Assembly: GCF_001854405.1 (NCBI RefSeq)
Contig: NZ_CP017718.1
Location: forward strand, 3,410,001 to 3,474,000
Direction of reading: 5' to 3'
Length of the DNA: 64,000 nucleotides
From: Hyphomonas sp. Mor2
GTDB taxonomy: Bacteria; Pseudomonadota; Alphaproteobacteria; Caulobacterales; Hyphomonadaceae
A program made the translations under genes and the position numbers. The notes beneath the pieces are model-generated. The model searched no databases, was not told where the DNA came from, and was given only the letters and a program-made list of their open reading frames with translations. Shown one piece after another: positions 35,180 through 44,165 of the stretch (position 1 is its first letter; each line of letters begins with the position of its first letter).

Positions 35180-36676
35180 ATGACAGACATTATTGTCCCA
35201 ACCCTGGGTGAAAGCGTCACCGAAGCGACGGTTGGAAAATGGTTGAAAGCGGCCGGCGATTCAGTGGCCAAGGATGACGTCCTCGTCGAATTGGAAACCG
35301 ACAAGGTCGCCGTTGAAGTGTCAGCGGAAGCCGCTGGGACCTTGAGCGAGATTGTCGCGAATGAGGGCGACACGGTCGAGATCGGTGCCCTGCTGGGACG
35401 TCTTGGCGGGGCCAATGGTGCAGCCAAAGCGGCGCCGGCGACCGCAGCGCCAGCCGCCGCCGCTCCCGCCCCGGCAGCGAGTTCTGGTGGTGCAAGCGTT
35501 GATGTGATCGTCCCCAGCATGGGCGAAAGCGTCGCCGAAGGCACGATCGCTTCGTTCCTGAAACAGGTTGGCGACCCGGTTGCCAAAGACGAAACGATTG
35601 CAGAAATCGAGACCGACAAGGTCGCTCTGGAAGTGCCGGCAACGGCCGATGGCGTCATCGCCGAATGGCTGGTGGCTGAAGGAGACGGGGTCACCCCAGG
35701 CGCTGTGATTGCCCGCATTAGTGCCGGTGTAGCTGCTGCGGCTTCGGCCTCTGCGCCTGCCGCCGCCCCGGCTCAAGCGACGGCCCCGGCAGCGACAGGC
35801 GATCGCCCCGTCGCGCCGTCTGTCCGCCGAATTTCAGCCGAGGCAGGTGTCAATCCAGCTGATATTCCTGGGACCGGTCGCGATGGCCGCGCCACCAAGG
35901 CGGATGCGCTGGCCTATGTAAACGCGCCAAAACCGGCGGCCGCGCCTGCCGAAGCCAAGGCCCCACGCGATCTCGGTCCGCGTGAAGAGCGCGTGCGTAT
36001 GACGCGCCTGCGCCAGACCATTGCCCGCCGCCTCAAAGAGGCACAGGACACCGCCGCGATGCTGACCACATTCAATGATGTGGACATGAGCGCGGTCATG
36101 GAGCTGCGCAAGACCTATAAGGATGCCTTCTTCGAGAAGCATGGCGTGAAACTGGGTTTCATGGGCTTCTTCACCAAGGCGGTGGTTTCGGCTCTCAAGG
36201 AGATTCCGGCCGTGAATGCCGAGATTGATGGCACCGACATCATCTATAAGAACCACTATGATATCGGCATGGCTGTCGGCACCGAGCGCGGCCTGGTGGT
36301 TCCGGTTGTTCGCAATTGCGATGAGCTTTCACTCGCGGGTGTTGAGGCTGAGCTTGGCAATGTCGCCAGGAAAGCGCGCGATGGCACGCTGTCGATCGCA
36401 GACATGCAAGGCGGGACATTCACCATCACCAATGGCGGTGTTTATGGCTCTCTGATGTCGACGCCGATCCTCAACCCGCCGCAGTCGGGTGTGCTGGGAA
36501 TGCACCGGATCGAGCAGCGGCCGGTGGCGATCGATGGACAGGTTGTGATCCGACCCATGATGTATCTGGCACTGTCCTATGATCACCGCATCGTTGACGG
36601 CAAGGAAGCCGTGACCTTCCTGGTCCGGGTCAAGGAAGCGCTTGAAGATCCGGAGCGTTTGCTGCTCGACGTCTAG
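35180..36676 (+). CDS. sucB: 2-oxoglutarate dehydrogenase E2 (dihydrolipoyl succinyltransferase) with two lipoyl domains
   Basis: E2 core of the 2-oxoglutarate dehydrogenase complex. The 498-residue protein has two N-terminal lipoyl domains, with lipoylation lysines K42 ([11 protein letters not shown]) and K147 ([11 protein letters not shown]), joined by Ala/Pro linkers (about 80-103 and 182-207). A peripheral E1/E3-binding domain follows (about 210-250, [26 protein letters not shown]), then the catalytic domain ending with DHRIVDG (H469, D473). Most proteobacterial SucB has only one lipoyl domain. No lpd gene follows, so E3 is supplied from elsewhere. Confidence 0.97.
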   Translation: MTDIIVPTLGESVTEATVGKWLKAAGDSVAKDDVLVELETDKVAVEVSAEAAGTLSEIVANEGDTVEIGALLGRLGGANGAAKAAPATAAPAAAAPAPAASSGGASVDVIVPSMGESVAEGTIASFLKQVGDPVAKDETIAEIETDKVALEVPATADGVIAEWLVAEGDGVTPGAVIARISAGVAAAASASAPAAAPAQATAPAATGDRPVAPSVRRISAEAGVNPADIPGTGRDGRATKADALAYVNAPKPAAAPAEAKAPRDLGPREERVRMTRLRQTIARRLKEAQDTAAMLTTFNDVDMSAVMELRKTYKDAFFEKHGVKLGFMGFFTKAVVSALKEIPAVNAEIDGTDIIYKNHYDIGMAVGTERGLVVPVVRNCDELSLAGVEAELGNVARKARDGTLSIADMQGGTFTITNGGVYGSLMSTPILNPPQSGVLGMHRIEQRPVAIDGQVVIRPMMYLALSYDHRIVDGKEAVTFLVRVKEALEDPERLLLDV

Positions 36677-36699
36677 TTGTGCCGATAACCGTGAATTAG

Positions 36700-36732
36700 A
36701 AAACGCTTCGCGATCAGCGAGGCGTTTTTTGT
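36700..36732 (+). terminator. Rho-independent terminator of the suc operon
   Basis: AAACGCTTCGC (36701-36711) pairs with GCGAGGCGTTT (36717-36727) with one G-U pair, a 5-nt loop and a trailing run of six T. Located 24 bp after the sucB stop. Confidence 0.9.
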
Positions 36733-36838
36733 TGCCAGGTCGTTAATTCCCGTCGCCCAATCTGCTTGAGCTTTTCAATCAATCCCTGTTCTTTCTCGCG
36801 TATGTTGACCCTCGATAGGGACGTTAATCGAGCGAGTC

Positions 36839-39172
36839 ATGAGTAGCAGTACGACAAGTCTGTGGGGACGGACTGACGCGATCACTACCAGCAAGGATAT
36901 AGAGCGGGCGCGCGAAGTTGCCTTAATATCCGTACTGGCCCCAGTTTTGTTTATGGCCAGTCTGGTCAGCGCCGCCGTGCTATTGTTCGGCGAGCTTGGC
37001 GCCAGCGATCTGTTCTTCCTATGGTTGATCGGTCAGAGCTTTTTGTGTGCCTCGCTCTTCCTTCTCAGTCTGCGTGAACGTGCTGAACTGTTCGGTGGGA
37101 CGCGGCAGGCGCTGACGCTGATCAAACGATTCTCATTTGTGGCGCTTGGGGTCGCCTGGGGCGCCGTTCCGGGGGTTCTGGCATTGATTGAGCCGATGCC
37201 AGCGCATCTTCTCTTTGGCGCCATCCTGTCTGGTAGCACCCTTTCTGCGGCGCTATTGCTTCAATATATGCCGCGCCTGGGCCGCCTTGTTCTGGCGGTG
37301 ACGCTCGGTGGATTTGTCGCCAACACTCTGTTTCAGCCCACCGTTTCATCAACGATTGTGTCGATGGTTATGCTGATCTATTTCGGCGGCCTTGCCGTCT
37401 GTACCCGGGTCTATTTCTCGCGCTACAGCCAACGCCTGCAAGAAATGGAAGCGTCGGTGCAACGCACGCGGGAGATCAACTCGGTGTTGCGCGATGTTGG
37501 TTTTGCCACCGATACTTGCTTCTGGTCGACCGACGAGCAAGGCCTGATCTCTGAAGTGAGCAATGACGCCTTGCTGGGGGAGACCCTGAGCGAACGGGTC
37601 GTTGACCGGGATATTCTGTCCTTGTTCAAATACTCGCCAGAGCGCGATTTGTTCCGGGCGCGTATGGCGCGCGGGTCTGAAATTGTGGCGCTGGAACTGG
37701 AAGTAGAAGACAATTTCGAGATTGAAGCGCGCTATTGGAAATTGTCCGCGCGTCCGCATTTCGATGAGGGCGTCTTCAAAGGCTATCGCGGCTCGGCCAC
37801 CGACGTCACGGCGCTTCGCATCAGTGAGCAACGAGCGGCCTTCCTCACCGAGTATGATTCCGTCACCGGCTTGCTGAACCGTAACTCGTTCACCGCAGCA
37901 GTCACCGCTCACCTGGAAAGCGAAATTCGCGAGACCTATGAAAGCGCGCTGATCTGGGTCGATCTGGATAATTTCAAATGGATCAATGACACGTTCGGCC
38001 ATGGCGGCGGCGACGAAGTGCTGAAACTTGTGACCGAACGCCTGCAGGCCCTGTGTGAGCCGATGGATCTGGTGGCGCGCTATGGCGGAGACGAGTTTGC
38101 CCTATTGGTTGCACGCCCGCACGTGCAAGGTCGCCTTGTCCAGTTCGTGGAGGAGCTGACGATCGCCCTTCAGCAGCCGTACCGATACGCCAATACAGAC
38201 GTCCAATGCGGCGCCAGCGTCGGTCTTCGCCGGATCGAAGCGCAGGCCAATGATGCCTCGACAGTGATCAAGGAAGCTGACCTGGCGCTTTATGCAGCCA
38301 AGTCCAGCGGACGGGGACACTGGAAAGAATATTCGGAAAGCTTCAAGGCGCGCGTTCGAGGGCAACGCGAGCTCGCCAATGACCTTGTAAAAGCCATTGA
38401 GGCCGACAATCTCAATTTGCAATTCCAGCCCATCATGGATGCCAAAACCGGAGAGGTCTCCGGCGTTGAGGCGCTGTCTCGCTGGTATCACCCCGTACGC
38501 GGCGCTGTCTCCCCAACCGAGTTCATCCCCGTCGCGGAAGACAATGGAATAATCATCTCACTCGGCGACCGGGTGATTGAGAACGCCATCGCTGCGGCGA
38601 CGGAAATGCCGGCCGGGACCAAGATCGGGATCAATATCTCCCCCTTGCAGCTGCATAGTTCGCGCCTGTTGCCGCTGATCGAGGCGCAACTGGATGCGAC
38701 GGGTCTCGATCCGGAACGGGTTGAGCTGGAAATCACCGAAAGCGTGTTCCTGTCGGACAATGCCTTCATCCTTGGTCGGTTGCACAAGCTGAAGAAGCTC
38801 GGGGTTCGCATCGCCATGGACGATTTTGGAACCGGGTTTTCGTCGCTTGCCTATCTCCAGCGATTCCCGTTCGACAAGCTGAAGCTCGATCAGGCTTTTG
38901 TCCGCGGCATCGAAACCAGCGATCAAAGCTGTGCCATCGCTCGCGCGACGATCTCGATGGCGCACGCTCTGGGCATGACGGTCACCGCCGAAGGCGTTGA
39001 AACCGATGCTCAGGCGCGTTTTTTGCGCGAACAGGGCTGCGATGAATTGCAGGGTTTCCTGTTCAGCCGTCCGCAGGACCAATCGGCGCTGATTCCCTAT
39101 CTGCGCAGCATGGAACTGATGCATGCCACACGGTCGGAGCCGGGTGCCAAAGTCGTGTCGATGAACCGCTAG
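36839..39172 (+). CDS. Membrane GGDEF-EAL protein (cyclic di-GMP turnover) with PAS-like domain
   Basis: A 777-residue protein. About six membrane helices in residues 25-195, a short coiled segment, a PAS-like domain (about 215-330), GGDEF domain (335-500) and EAL domain (510-760). The diguanylate cyclase signature is intact (RYGGDEF, 416-420), as is the EAL motif (E544-A-L) with downstream NISPLQLHS, ELEITES and DDFGTGFSSLAYL, so both activities are possible. No RxxD inhibitory site precedes GGDEF. Its stop is 14 bp from the convergent nucleotidyltransferase stop. Expected to tune c-di-GMP in response to a membrane or PAS signal. Confidence 0.92.
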   Translation: MSSSTTSLWGRTDAITTSKDIERAREVALISVLAPVLFMASLVSAAVLLFGELGASDLFFLWLIGQSFLCASLFLLSLRERAELFGGTRQALTLIKRFSFVALGVAWGAVPGVLALIEPMPAHLLFGAILSGSTLSAALLLQYMPRLGRLVLAVTLGGFVANTLFQPTVSSTIVSMVMLIYFGGLAVCTRVYFSRYSQRLQEMEASVQRTREINSVLRDVGFATDTCFWSTDEQGLISEVSNDALLGETLSERVVDRDILSLFKYSPERDLFRARMARGSEIVALELEVEDNFEIEARYWKLSARPHFDEGVFKGYRGSATDVTALRISEQRAAFLTEYDSVTGLLNRNSFTAAVTAHLESEIRETYESALIWVDLDNFKWINDTFGHGGGDEVLKLVTERLQALCEPMDLVARYGGDEFALLVARPHVQGRLVQFVEELTIALQQPYRYANTDVQCGASVGLRRIEAQANDASTVIKEADLALYAAKSSGRGHWKEYSESFKARVRGQRELANDLVKAIEADNLNLQFQPIMDAKTGEVSGVEALSRWYHPVRGAVSPTEFIPVAEDNGIIISLGDRVIENAIAAATEMPAGTKIGINISPLQLHSSRLLPLIEAQLDATGLDPERVELEITESVFLSDNAFILGRLHKLKKLGVRIAMDDFGTGFSSLAYLQRFPFDKLKLDQAFVRGIETSDQSCAIARATISMAHALGMTVTAEGVETDAQARFLREQGCDELQGFLFSRPQDQSALIPYLRSMELMHATRSEPGAKVVSMNR

Positions 39173-39186
39173 GCCCAGTCAGACGC

Positions 39187-39669
39187 TCAGCTTGACGAGG
39201 CGGACCGCTCGAATAGGGCCAATCGTGCCAGATCCTTGGGGCGACCCAGACGCTGCAAAAGTGAGATCTGCTCTTCGCGATCCGGTACAAACACGGTCGA
39301 CGCACCAACGCGCACGGATAGCCTCGAGCTTGGCTCAACCAGGACCCATGCGCCGTCCTGATAGATCTGATAACCGCTCAAAATTTCAACCGGTCGGTCG
39401 ATCAGGTTGGGCTTCAGGATGTGGCTTGATCTGAACCCTCGGGTTCCACCATCTGCCTGATTTTCGAGATCATGTTTACGCATCAGCGTTTGCGCGTCTC
39501 GCTCTGATACAAGCAGATCCACGTCGCGGATCTCTCCCGGATCGACCCCGATCAGGGCCATCGCGGTGCTCCCGAGCACCCACCATGGGTCAGATGTATC
39601 GATCAAAAACTCAGCGATGCGCCGCAATGCGTTCGGATCCAGATCTGGCAACATCCCTGCCTGCCTCAC
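39187..39669 (-). CDS. Small nucleotidyltransferase-like protein
   Basis: A 160-residue protein. The segment WWVLGSTAMALIGVDPGEIRDVDLLVSERDAQTL has the G-S...DxD arrangement of the polymerase-beta-like nucleotidyltransferase fold, as in MNT, AbiEii and minimal nucleotidyltransferases. No HEPN-type or other toxin partner is adjacent; the next leftward-transcribed gene upstream is phaZ, 25 bp away. It may therefore be transcribed with the phaC-phaZ genes. Target unknown. An alternative ATG lies five codons downstream. Confidence 0.6.
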   Translation of the reverse strand: MRQAGMLPDLDPNALRRIAEFLIDTSDPWWVLGSTAMALIGVDPGEIRDVDLLVSERDAQTLMRKHDLENQADGGTRGFRSSHILKPNLIDRPVEILSGYQIYQDGAWVLVEPSSRLSVRVGASTVFVPDREEQISLLQRLGRPKDLARLALFERSASSS

Positions 39670-39694
39670 TCAGTTCGAACGCAATATAGCGCTT

Positions 39695-40582
39695 TCAGGC
39701 AAACGAGAAGCCTTGCTGCCAGACGGACTTTGGCTGCATGGCCTCCATCGGTTCATCGAGGAACTCGGTCAGTACCGAAATGCTTTGCTCCGGCTTGGTC
39801 ACCAGGAACAGGTGGCCGCCATCCTTCACCACATGCAGCTTCGAATTGGGCAGCGCGGTGTTCAGGATGTGCGCATTTGCCATCGGCACGATCGCGTCGC
39901 GGTCTCCGGCCATTACCAGGGTGGGCATACGCAGGAAGCGAATGAAGGGCAGTGACGACCAGCCGAGGAAAGCCAGCAATTGATAAACATAGCCCATCGG
40001 CGCGGGCGGTTTCAGACTGTCAATATGCTGGCCAGCCCCTTCATCCGCGGCCTCGCCGTACAAACGCTGGAAATTCTCGCGCATATAATCAGGGTCCGTG
40101 TAACGCCGGGCATCTGCCATTTTCGAGATGGCGCTGATCTTGCCAGGCACCATGGTCATCCCTGCGGTCGTCGCGACCAGGACGAGCTTGCCCACCGAGT
40201 TGCGGTACTGAAACGCATATTGCTGCGCCATGGCGCCGCCCCAGGACACGCCCATGACATCGACATCGTCGAAGCCAAACTGGTCACAGAGTTTGCGTGC
40301 CACCCGGGCCATCATCCACGGGCGATAGGGGAATTTTGCCGGTTCACTTTCGCCGACACCAGGCATGTCAAAGGTCAGGATCTCGCGGTCTCGCATCCAT
40401 TCGCCAAGTCCGAACGCGAGCTCCATATTCGCGCCAATGCCGTTGAAGAAGAGCATGGGACGCTTGCCTGAGGGCGTTTCGGCCGGCCAGTACCCGACGC
40501 GCAGCGTAAAGGCTCCGACGGTTTCCATGCTGATCTCGGGCAGCCGTGCTTTCGCTCTACCTGTCGATTTTCGGGTCGCCAT
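39695..40582 (-). CDS. phaZ: Intracellular poly(3-hydroxyalkanoate) depolymerase, Pseudomonas PhaZ type
   Basis: A 295-residue alpha/beta hydrolase matching the intracellular medium-chain PHA depolymerase family. It has LFFNGIGANMELAFGLGEWM (oxyanion region), the serine elbow GVSWGGAMAQQYAFQYRNSVGKLVLVATTAGMTMVPG, and the C-terminal HVVKDGGHLFLVTKPE with the catalytic histidine. This arrangement parallels Pseudomonas PhaZ closely, including FDMPGVGES and PTLVMAGDRDAIVP. It follows phaC by 44 bp on the same strand. It would mobilise stored polymer to 3-hydroxyacids. Confidence 0.85.
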   Translation of the reverse strand: MATRKSTGRAKARLPEISMETVGAFTLRVGYWPAETPSGKRPMLFFNGIGANMELAFGLGEWMRDREILTFDMPGVGESEPAKFPYRPWMMARVARKLCDQFGFDDVDVMGVSWGGAMAQQYAFQYRNSVGKLVLVATTAGMTMVPGKISAISKMADARRYTDPDYMRENFQRLYGEAADEGAGQHIDSLKPPAPMGYVYQLLAFLGWSSLPFIRFLRMPTLVMAGDRDAIVPMANAHILNTALPNSKLHVVKDGGHLFLVTKPEQSISVLTEFLDEPMEAMQPKSVWQQGFSFA

Positions 40583-40626
40583 GGCGGCCTCCTTAAACTG
40601 CGCGCCGCCTGAGGACTGATCGCCCT

Positions 40627-42312
40627 TTAGTCGAACACATATTTGCCGGGCGCATCATAGAGCGGTGGGAACTGCTTTGATCCGTCTTGTTTTGGCGCAG
40701 GTTTCATCTCGCCGCCATGTTCATGCAACCACTCTGCCCAACGCGTCCACCATGATCCAGCAACTTCTTCAGCTCCGGCGGCCCATTCGTCCGCGGTGCC
40801 GGAGAGATCCGTGTTGGCAAAGTATTTTGCCTTGGGGTTTCCGGGCGGGTTGAGAAGCGATTGGATGTGGCCGGAATTGGAGAGGATAAACTCGGTATTC
40901 TTTGAACCAAGCAGTTTGGTGGTGCGATAACACGCCTTCCAGGGCGTGATATGATCGGTCACACCAGCCACGATGAAACTGTCGACATCGACCTTGCCCA
41001 GGTCGGCCATATGGCCCGCCACTTCGACCTCTCCGGGATTTGTGAACGGCTTGTTGAGGCCGAAATCCAGATAATCTGAATGCAGGGCCGCTGGCAGGTT
41101 CGTGGAATCGTCATTCCAGAACAGGACATTGTATGGCGGCGGAGACTCGCCCATCAGGTAATTGTTGACCACATAATTCCAAACCAGATCATTTGGACGC
41201 ATCCAGGCAAACATGCGGGCGAGATCATCGCCTTTGAGGATGCCTTTGCGGCGGGAATAACGCCGGGCAATCTCCAGGCTCCGCTCAGACGCCATTGCGC
41301 TCAGCTCGCTATCATCCTGATCCGGGTCGAGCACACAGACCTGGAAGGTCAGGGAATTGATCCGGTCATCGCCAGCGGCTGCGAGCAGGCTTGCAAAGGT
41401 GGCCGTGGTAATCCCGCCGGAGCAGGCACCGGAAATGTTGATCTTGTCTGAGTCTGTAATGGCCTTGATCACTTCGGTGCACTGGATGAGGCTGTCGACA
41501 TATTCCGTCATGCCCCAATCGGCGTGTTCCGCGGTTGGATTGCGCCAGGAGATGATAAAGGTCTGGAAGCCCTGCTTGAGCAGGAACTGGACGATACTGG
41601 TGATCGGATCGAGATCACTGGCATAGTATTTGTTGATTTGCGGCGGAATGTTGAGGAACGGAATTTCCCGGACTTCATCGGTAACGGGCGTGTATTGAAT
41701 GAGTTCCATCATCTCATTCTTCCACACCACCTTACCGGGAGTGGTCGCCACATTCTCGCCGATCACAAATGGACTTTTGTCCACCCGGCTTGGCATGCCA
41801 CCATTCTTGGTCAGGTCTTCATAGGCGTTTTGCAAGCCCTTGATCAGGGACAGGCCGCCGCTATCGATGGCCCGCTTCTTCGCAGCTGGATTGGTGATGA
41901 GCGCATTGGTCGGCGACATGGCATCGGTAATCATGTTCATCACGAAGGAGGCGCGGGCATGCTCCATTTCACCGAGCTTGAGATCGCCCACCCAATCCTC
42001 GAGATGCTCTTGCATGGCGAGGTAGGTTTGCAGTCCGCGTTTGTAGAACGGATTGTTCGCCCAGGCGGGGTCTCGGAACCGCTTGTCCTTGCGGTCGGGT
42101 TCGCGCTCCGACTTGCCCATGACAATGTCATAGGATTCCTTCGCCATCTTGCCGGCAAACTTGGCATTGGCCGTTGGCGATACGCTGGTCCGTCGCAGCA
42201 TCATCGCGACCGAACCCAGAAGTTCCTGTCGGTTCAATCCGCCGAGTAAAGGATTTAGCGCATTGGTGGAGTCTGCTGCTGCTTCACCGATATAGTCCGC
42301 CGTTTTGCTCAT
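40627..42312 (-). CDS. phaC: Class II-type poly(3-hydroxyalkanoate) polymerase
   Basis: PHA synthase, polymerising (R)-3-hydroxyacyl-CoA on granule surfaces. The 561-residue protein has the lipase-like box GACSGG with C297, D453 (VTDHITPW) and H482 (NSGHIQSLLNPPGNPKAK) as catalytic triad. It aligns over its whole length with Pseudomonas PhaC1 as I remember it: FRDPAWANNPFYKR, DAMSPTNALITNPAA, FAWMRPNDLVWNY and WNDDSTNLPAALHSDY are shared. Class I enzymes typically have a different box (GxCxGG with Y or F). GGAGG lies five bases before the chosen ATG; 17 further codons upstream are in frame. Confidence 0.92.
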   Translation of the reverse strand: MSKTADYIGEAAADSTNALNPLLGGLNRQELLGSVAMMLRRTSVSPTANAKFAGKMAKESYDIVMGKSEREPDRKDKRFRDPAWANNPFYKRGLQTYLAMQEHLEDWVGDLKLGEMEHARASFVMNMITDAMSPTNALITNPAAKKRAIDSGGLSLIKGLQNAYEDLTKNGGMPSRVDKSPFVIGENVATTPGKVVWKNEMMELIQYTPVTDEVREIPFLNIPPQINKYYASDLDPITSIVQFLLKQGFQTFIISWRNPTAEHADWGMTEYVDSLIQCTEVIKAITDSDKINISGACSGGITTATFASLLAAAGDDRINSLTFQVCVLDPDQDDSELSAMASERSLEIARRYSRRKGILKGDDLARMFAWMRPNDLVWNYVVNNYLMGESPPPYNVLFWNDDSTNLPAALHSDYLDFGLNKPFTNPGEVEVAGHMADLGKVDVDSFIVAGVTDHITPWKACYRTTKLLGSKNTEFILSNSGHIQSLLNPPGNPKAKYFANTDLSGTADEWAAGAEEVAGSWWTRWAEWLHEHGGEMKPAPKQDGSKQFPPLYDAPGKYVFD

Positions 42313-42369
42313 CACTGCCTCCGATTGCCACCCCGAACGCGGTTTTGCCCCCGCCCGGCACAAGGCTTG

Positions 42370-42385
42370 CTCTTATGGTTAAGAG
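42370..42385. promoter_or_regulatory. Inverted repeat in the phaC/phaD intergenic region, candidate operator
   Basis: CTCTTA-TGGT-TAAGAG is a perfect 6-bp inverted repeat 58 bp upstream of phaC and 107 bp upstream of the divergent phaD. A second repeat, TTGAC (42428) and GTCAA (42441), lies closer to phaD. Either could bind the TetR-family regulator encoded by phaD. The first also contains TTAACCAT on the minus strand. Confidence 0.4.
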
Positions 42386-42491
42386 TCTAAATTTGGATAA
42401 CCTTGCACGATCAAATTCGTTCCATATTGACCTTTTACTGTCAAATAGAGTGGGGAAATAGAAAGTTCAGCCTAAACGCGAATTGTCAGTG

Positions 42492-43127
42492 ATGAAGACA
42501 CGTGACCGGATACTTGATGTCAGCCTCGGCCTGTTCAATGCCGAGGGCGAAGCCACGCAAACGGCTGTCGACATTGCCAATGCGCTCGATATGTCGCCCG
42601 GCAATCTCTATTATCACTTCAAAGGCAAAGAGCCGATCATCGAAGCCCTGTTCGATCGTTTCGAAGAGGAGATGCAGATCATCCTCGGTGGGACGCATGG
42701 GGCGGTGACCTCGATCGAAGACAATTGGGTCTTTATCTACATTGTTCTGGAAGAGATTTACGACTTCCGCTTCTTCTATCGCAATGTCGGCGACATGATG
42801 GAGCGGTATCCTGCGCTGGCCTCCCGCTTCCGGAAGATCCTGTCGATGAAACGACAGGCCATCGAGACTGTCTTGAACCAGCTCGAAAAACGCGACCTGG
42901 TCGAAATCGATCGTCGGCTGCGCGCCCCTCTGACCCAGCAAATGCTGTCGACTCTGACTTTCTGGCTGAGCGGTGAACTGATCCAGGGCGGGGATCGCGG
43001 CGGACCGGCGCTCATTCATGATACCGTCTTGCAGTTCATGTTGCTGGTTGTGCCGTTCATGGGAGAGGCCAGCGCCGAGGCCCTGGACGGTATGCTGGAG
43101 CGCCACCGCGAACTGACGCGGTCTTAG
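42492..43127 (+). CDS. phaD: TetR-family regulator, PhaD type
   Basis: A 211-residue TetR regulator. Its N-terminal helix-turn-helix region MKTRDRILDVSLGLFNAEGE...ALDMSPGNLYYHFKGKEPIIEALFDRFEEEM closely matches PhaD of the Pseudomonas PHA cluster. PhaD there activates PHA genes; whether this one activates or represses is unknown. TTG and GTG codons 3 and 1 codons upstream are alternative starts, and no clear ribosome site separates them. Divergent from phaC, with inverted repeats between. Confidence 0.85.
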   Translation: MKTRDRILDVSLGLFNAEGEATQTAVDIANALDMSPGNLYYHFKGKEPIIEALFDRFEEEMQIILGGTHGAVTSIEDNWVFIYIVLEEIYDFRFFYRNVGDMMERYPALASRFRKILSMKRQAIETVLNQLEKRDLVEIDRRLRAPLTQQMLSTLTFWLSGELIQGGDRGGPALIHDTVLQFMLLVVPFMGEASAEALDGMLERHRELTRS

Positions 43128-43146
43128 GACTGTTTGCGGGGTGTCG

Positions 43147-43170
43147 GATCGTGTTTGACCCACCACGATC
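43147..43170. terminator. Possible weak terminator hairpin between convergent phaD and EamA genes
   Basis: GATCGTG (43147-43153) and CACGATC (43164-43170) form a 7-bp stem around a 10-nt loop. There is no T-run, so termination efficiency would be low. Confidence 0.35.
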
Positions 43171-43173
43171 GCT

Positions 43174-44088
43174 CTACTCAGGCAAATCGCTCACCGGCAA
43201 GTGCGTTTCCTTGCGGGTTGAGAAACGTTCCTCGAAGGCGACGATCAAACACGCACCGATAATGATCACGGCGCCGACCCAGGTCTGCCAGCCTGGATAC
43301 TCGGCGAAGAAAATGGAGCCGAGCATGCCGCTCCAGATCAGGGCCGTATATTCAAGCGGGGCCAGACGTTGCGCCGGGGCGCGGGCATAAGCCAGGGTCA
43401 TCAAGTACCAGGTCGCAAACCCCAGGACGCCGAACATCAGAAACCAGGGAATATCACTCCAATCCGGCCATCCAAACACGCCCAGCGTCACCGGCAGTAG
43501 AATCAGGGCAGGCACCACATTGGTGAACATGGCAATGGTTGTTGCGTCTTCGTGCGTGGCCCGCATGCGCAACAGGACCAGACCCAGCGCATAAAGAAAG
43601 GCCGCCAGGAAACAGCTGACCAGGCCCAGTTCCCATAGCGCGCTGGCATCGCCGTTTTGAGACCGACCGGTCACGGCCAGCGCGGCGCCCCCGAAACCAA
43701 TCACGGTCGCCAGCAGGGCCATTGGCGTAATTTTCTCCCCCAACAGGACGCGCGCAACGAATGGCACCATCAAGGCGGCGGTGAATCCGATGATTGTCGC
43801 AACGGCGAGCGGTAGGTGCATGAGCGCAAAGAAAAAGGTGACGGCGCAGCCCAATTGAACCATTCCGCGCATGGTATGAAACCGGATGGCGGAGAGGCTG
43901 GGCATTGGACGCTTTCGCGCCCGAAACACGCTGACGGCCAGCAGACCGCCAAACAGGAACCGCCAGGCCAGCAGGTGATGCAAACCGGCGTTCGGCGCGA
44001 TCGCTTTGACCATGGCATCTATCCCGGTCCCCATAGCGATCGCAATCATGGCGATCAGAAGAGGAGCGGAGAGCAGGCGCGATGTCAT
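43174..44088 (-). CDS. EamA/DMT-family transporter
   Basis: A 304-residue inner membrane protein with ten hydrophobic segments arranged in two EamA repeats. Visible landmarks are AIAPNAGLHHLLAWRFLFGGLLA and LPLAVATIIGFTAALMVPFVARVLLGEKITPMALLATVIGFGGAALAV in the first half, and APAQRLAPLEYTALIWSGMLGSIFFAEYPGWQTWVGAVIIIGACLIVAF in the second. Members export amino acids, nucleosides or other metabolites. The substrate is unknown. Confidence 0.9.
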   Translation of the reverse strand: MTSRLLSAPLLIAMIAIAMGTGIDAMVKAIAPNAGLHHLLAWRFLFGGLLAVSVFRARKRPMPSLSAIRFHTMRGMVQLGCAVTFFFALMHLPLAVATIIGFTAALMVPFVARVLLGEKITPMALLATVIGFGGAALAVTGRSQNGDASALWELGLVSCFLAAFLYALGLVLLRMRATHEDATTIAMFTNVVPALILLPVTLGVFGWPDWSDIPWFLMFGVLGFATWYLMTLAYARAPAQRLAPLEYTALIWSGMLGSIFFAEYPGWQTWVGAVIIIGACLIVAFEERFSTRKETHLPVSDLPE

Positions 44089-44165
44089 CTCAGCGCTTTA
44101 GGATTATGCGAATGGGATTGCCAGACCTGCCGCGAAGAAAATCGGCGCTCGGACTTACCGTACCT

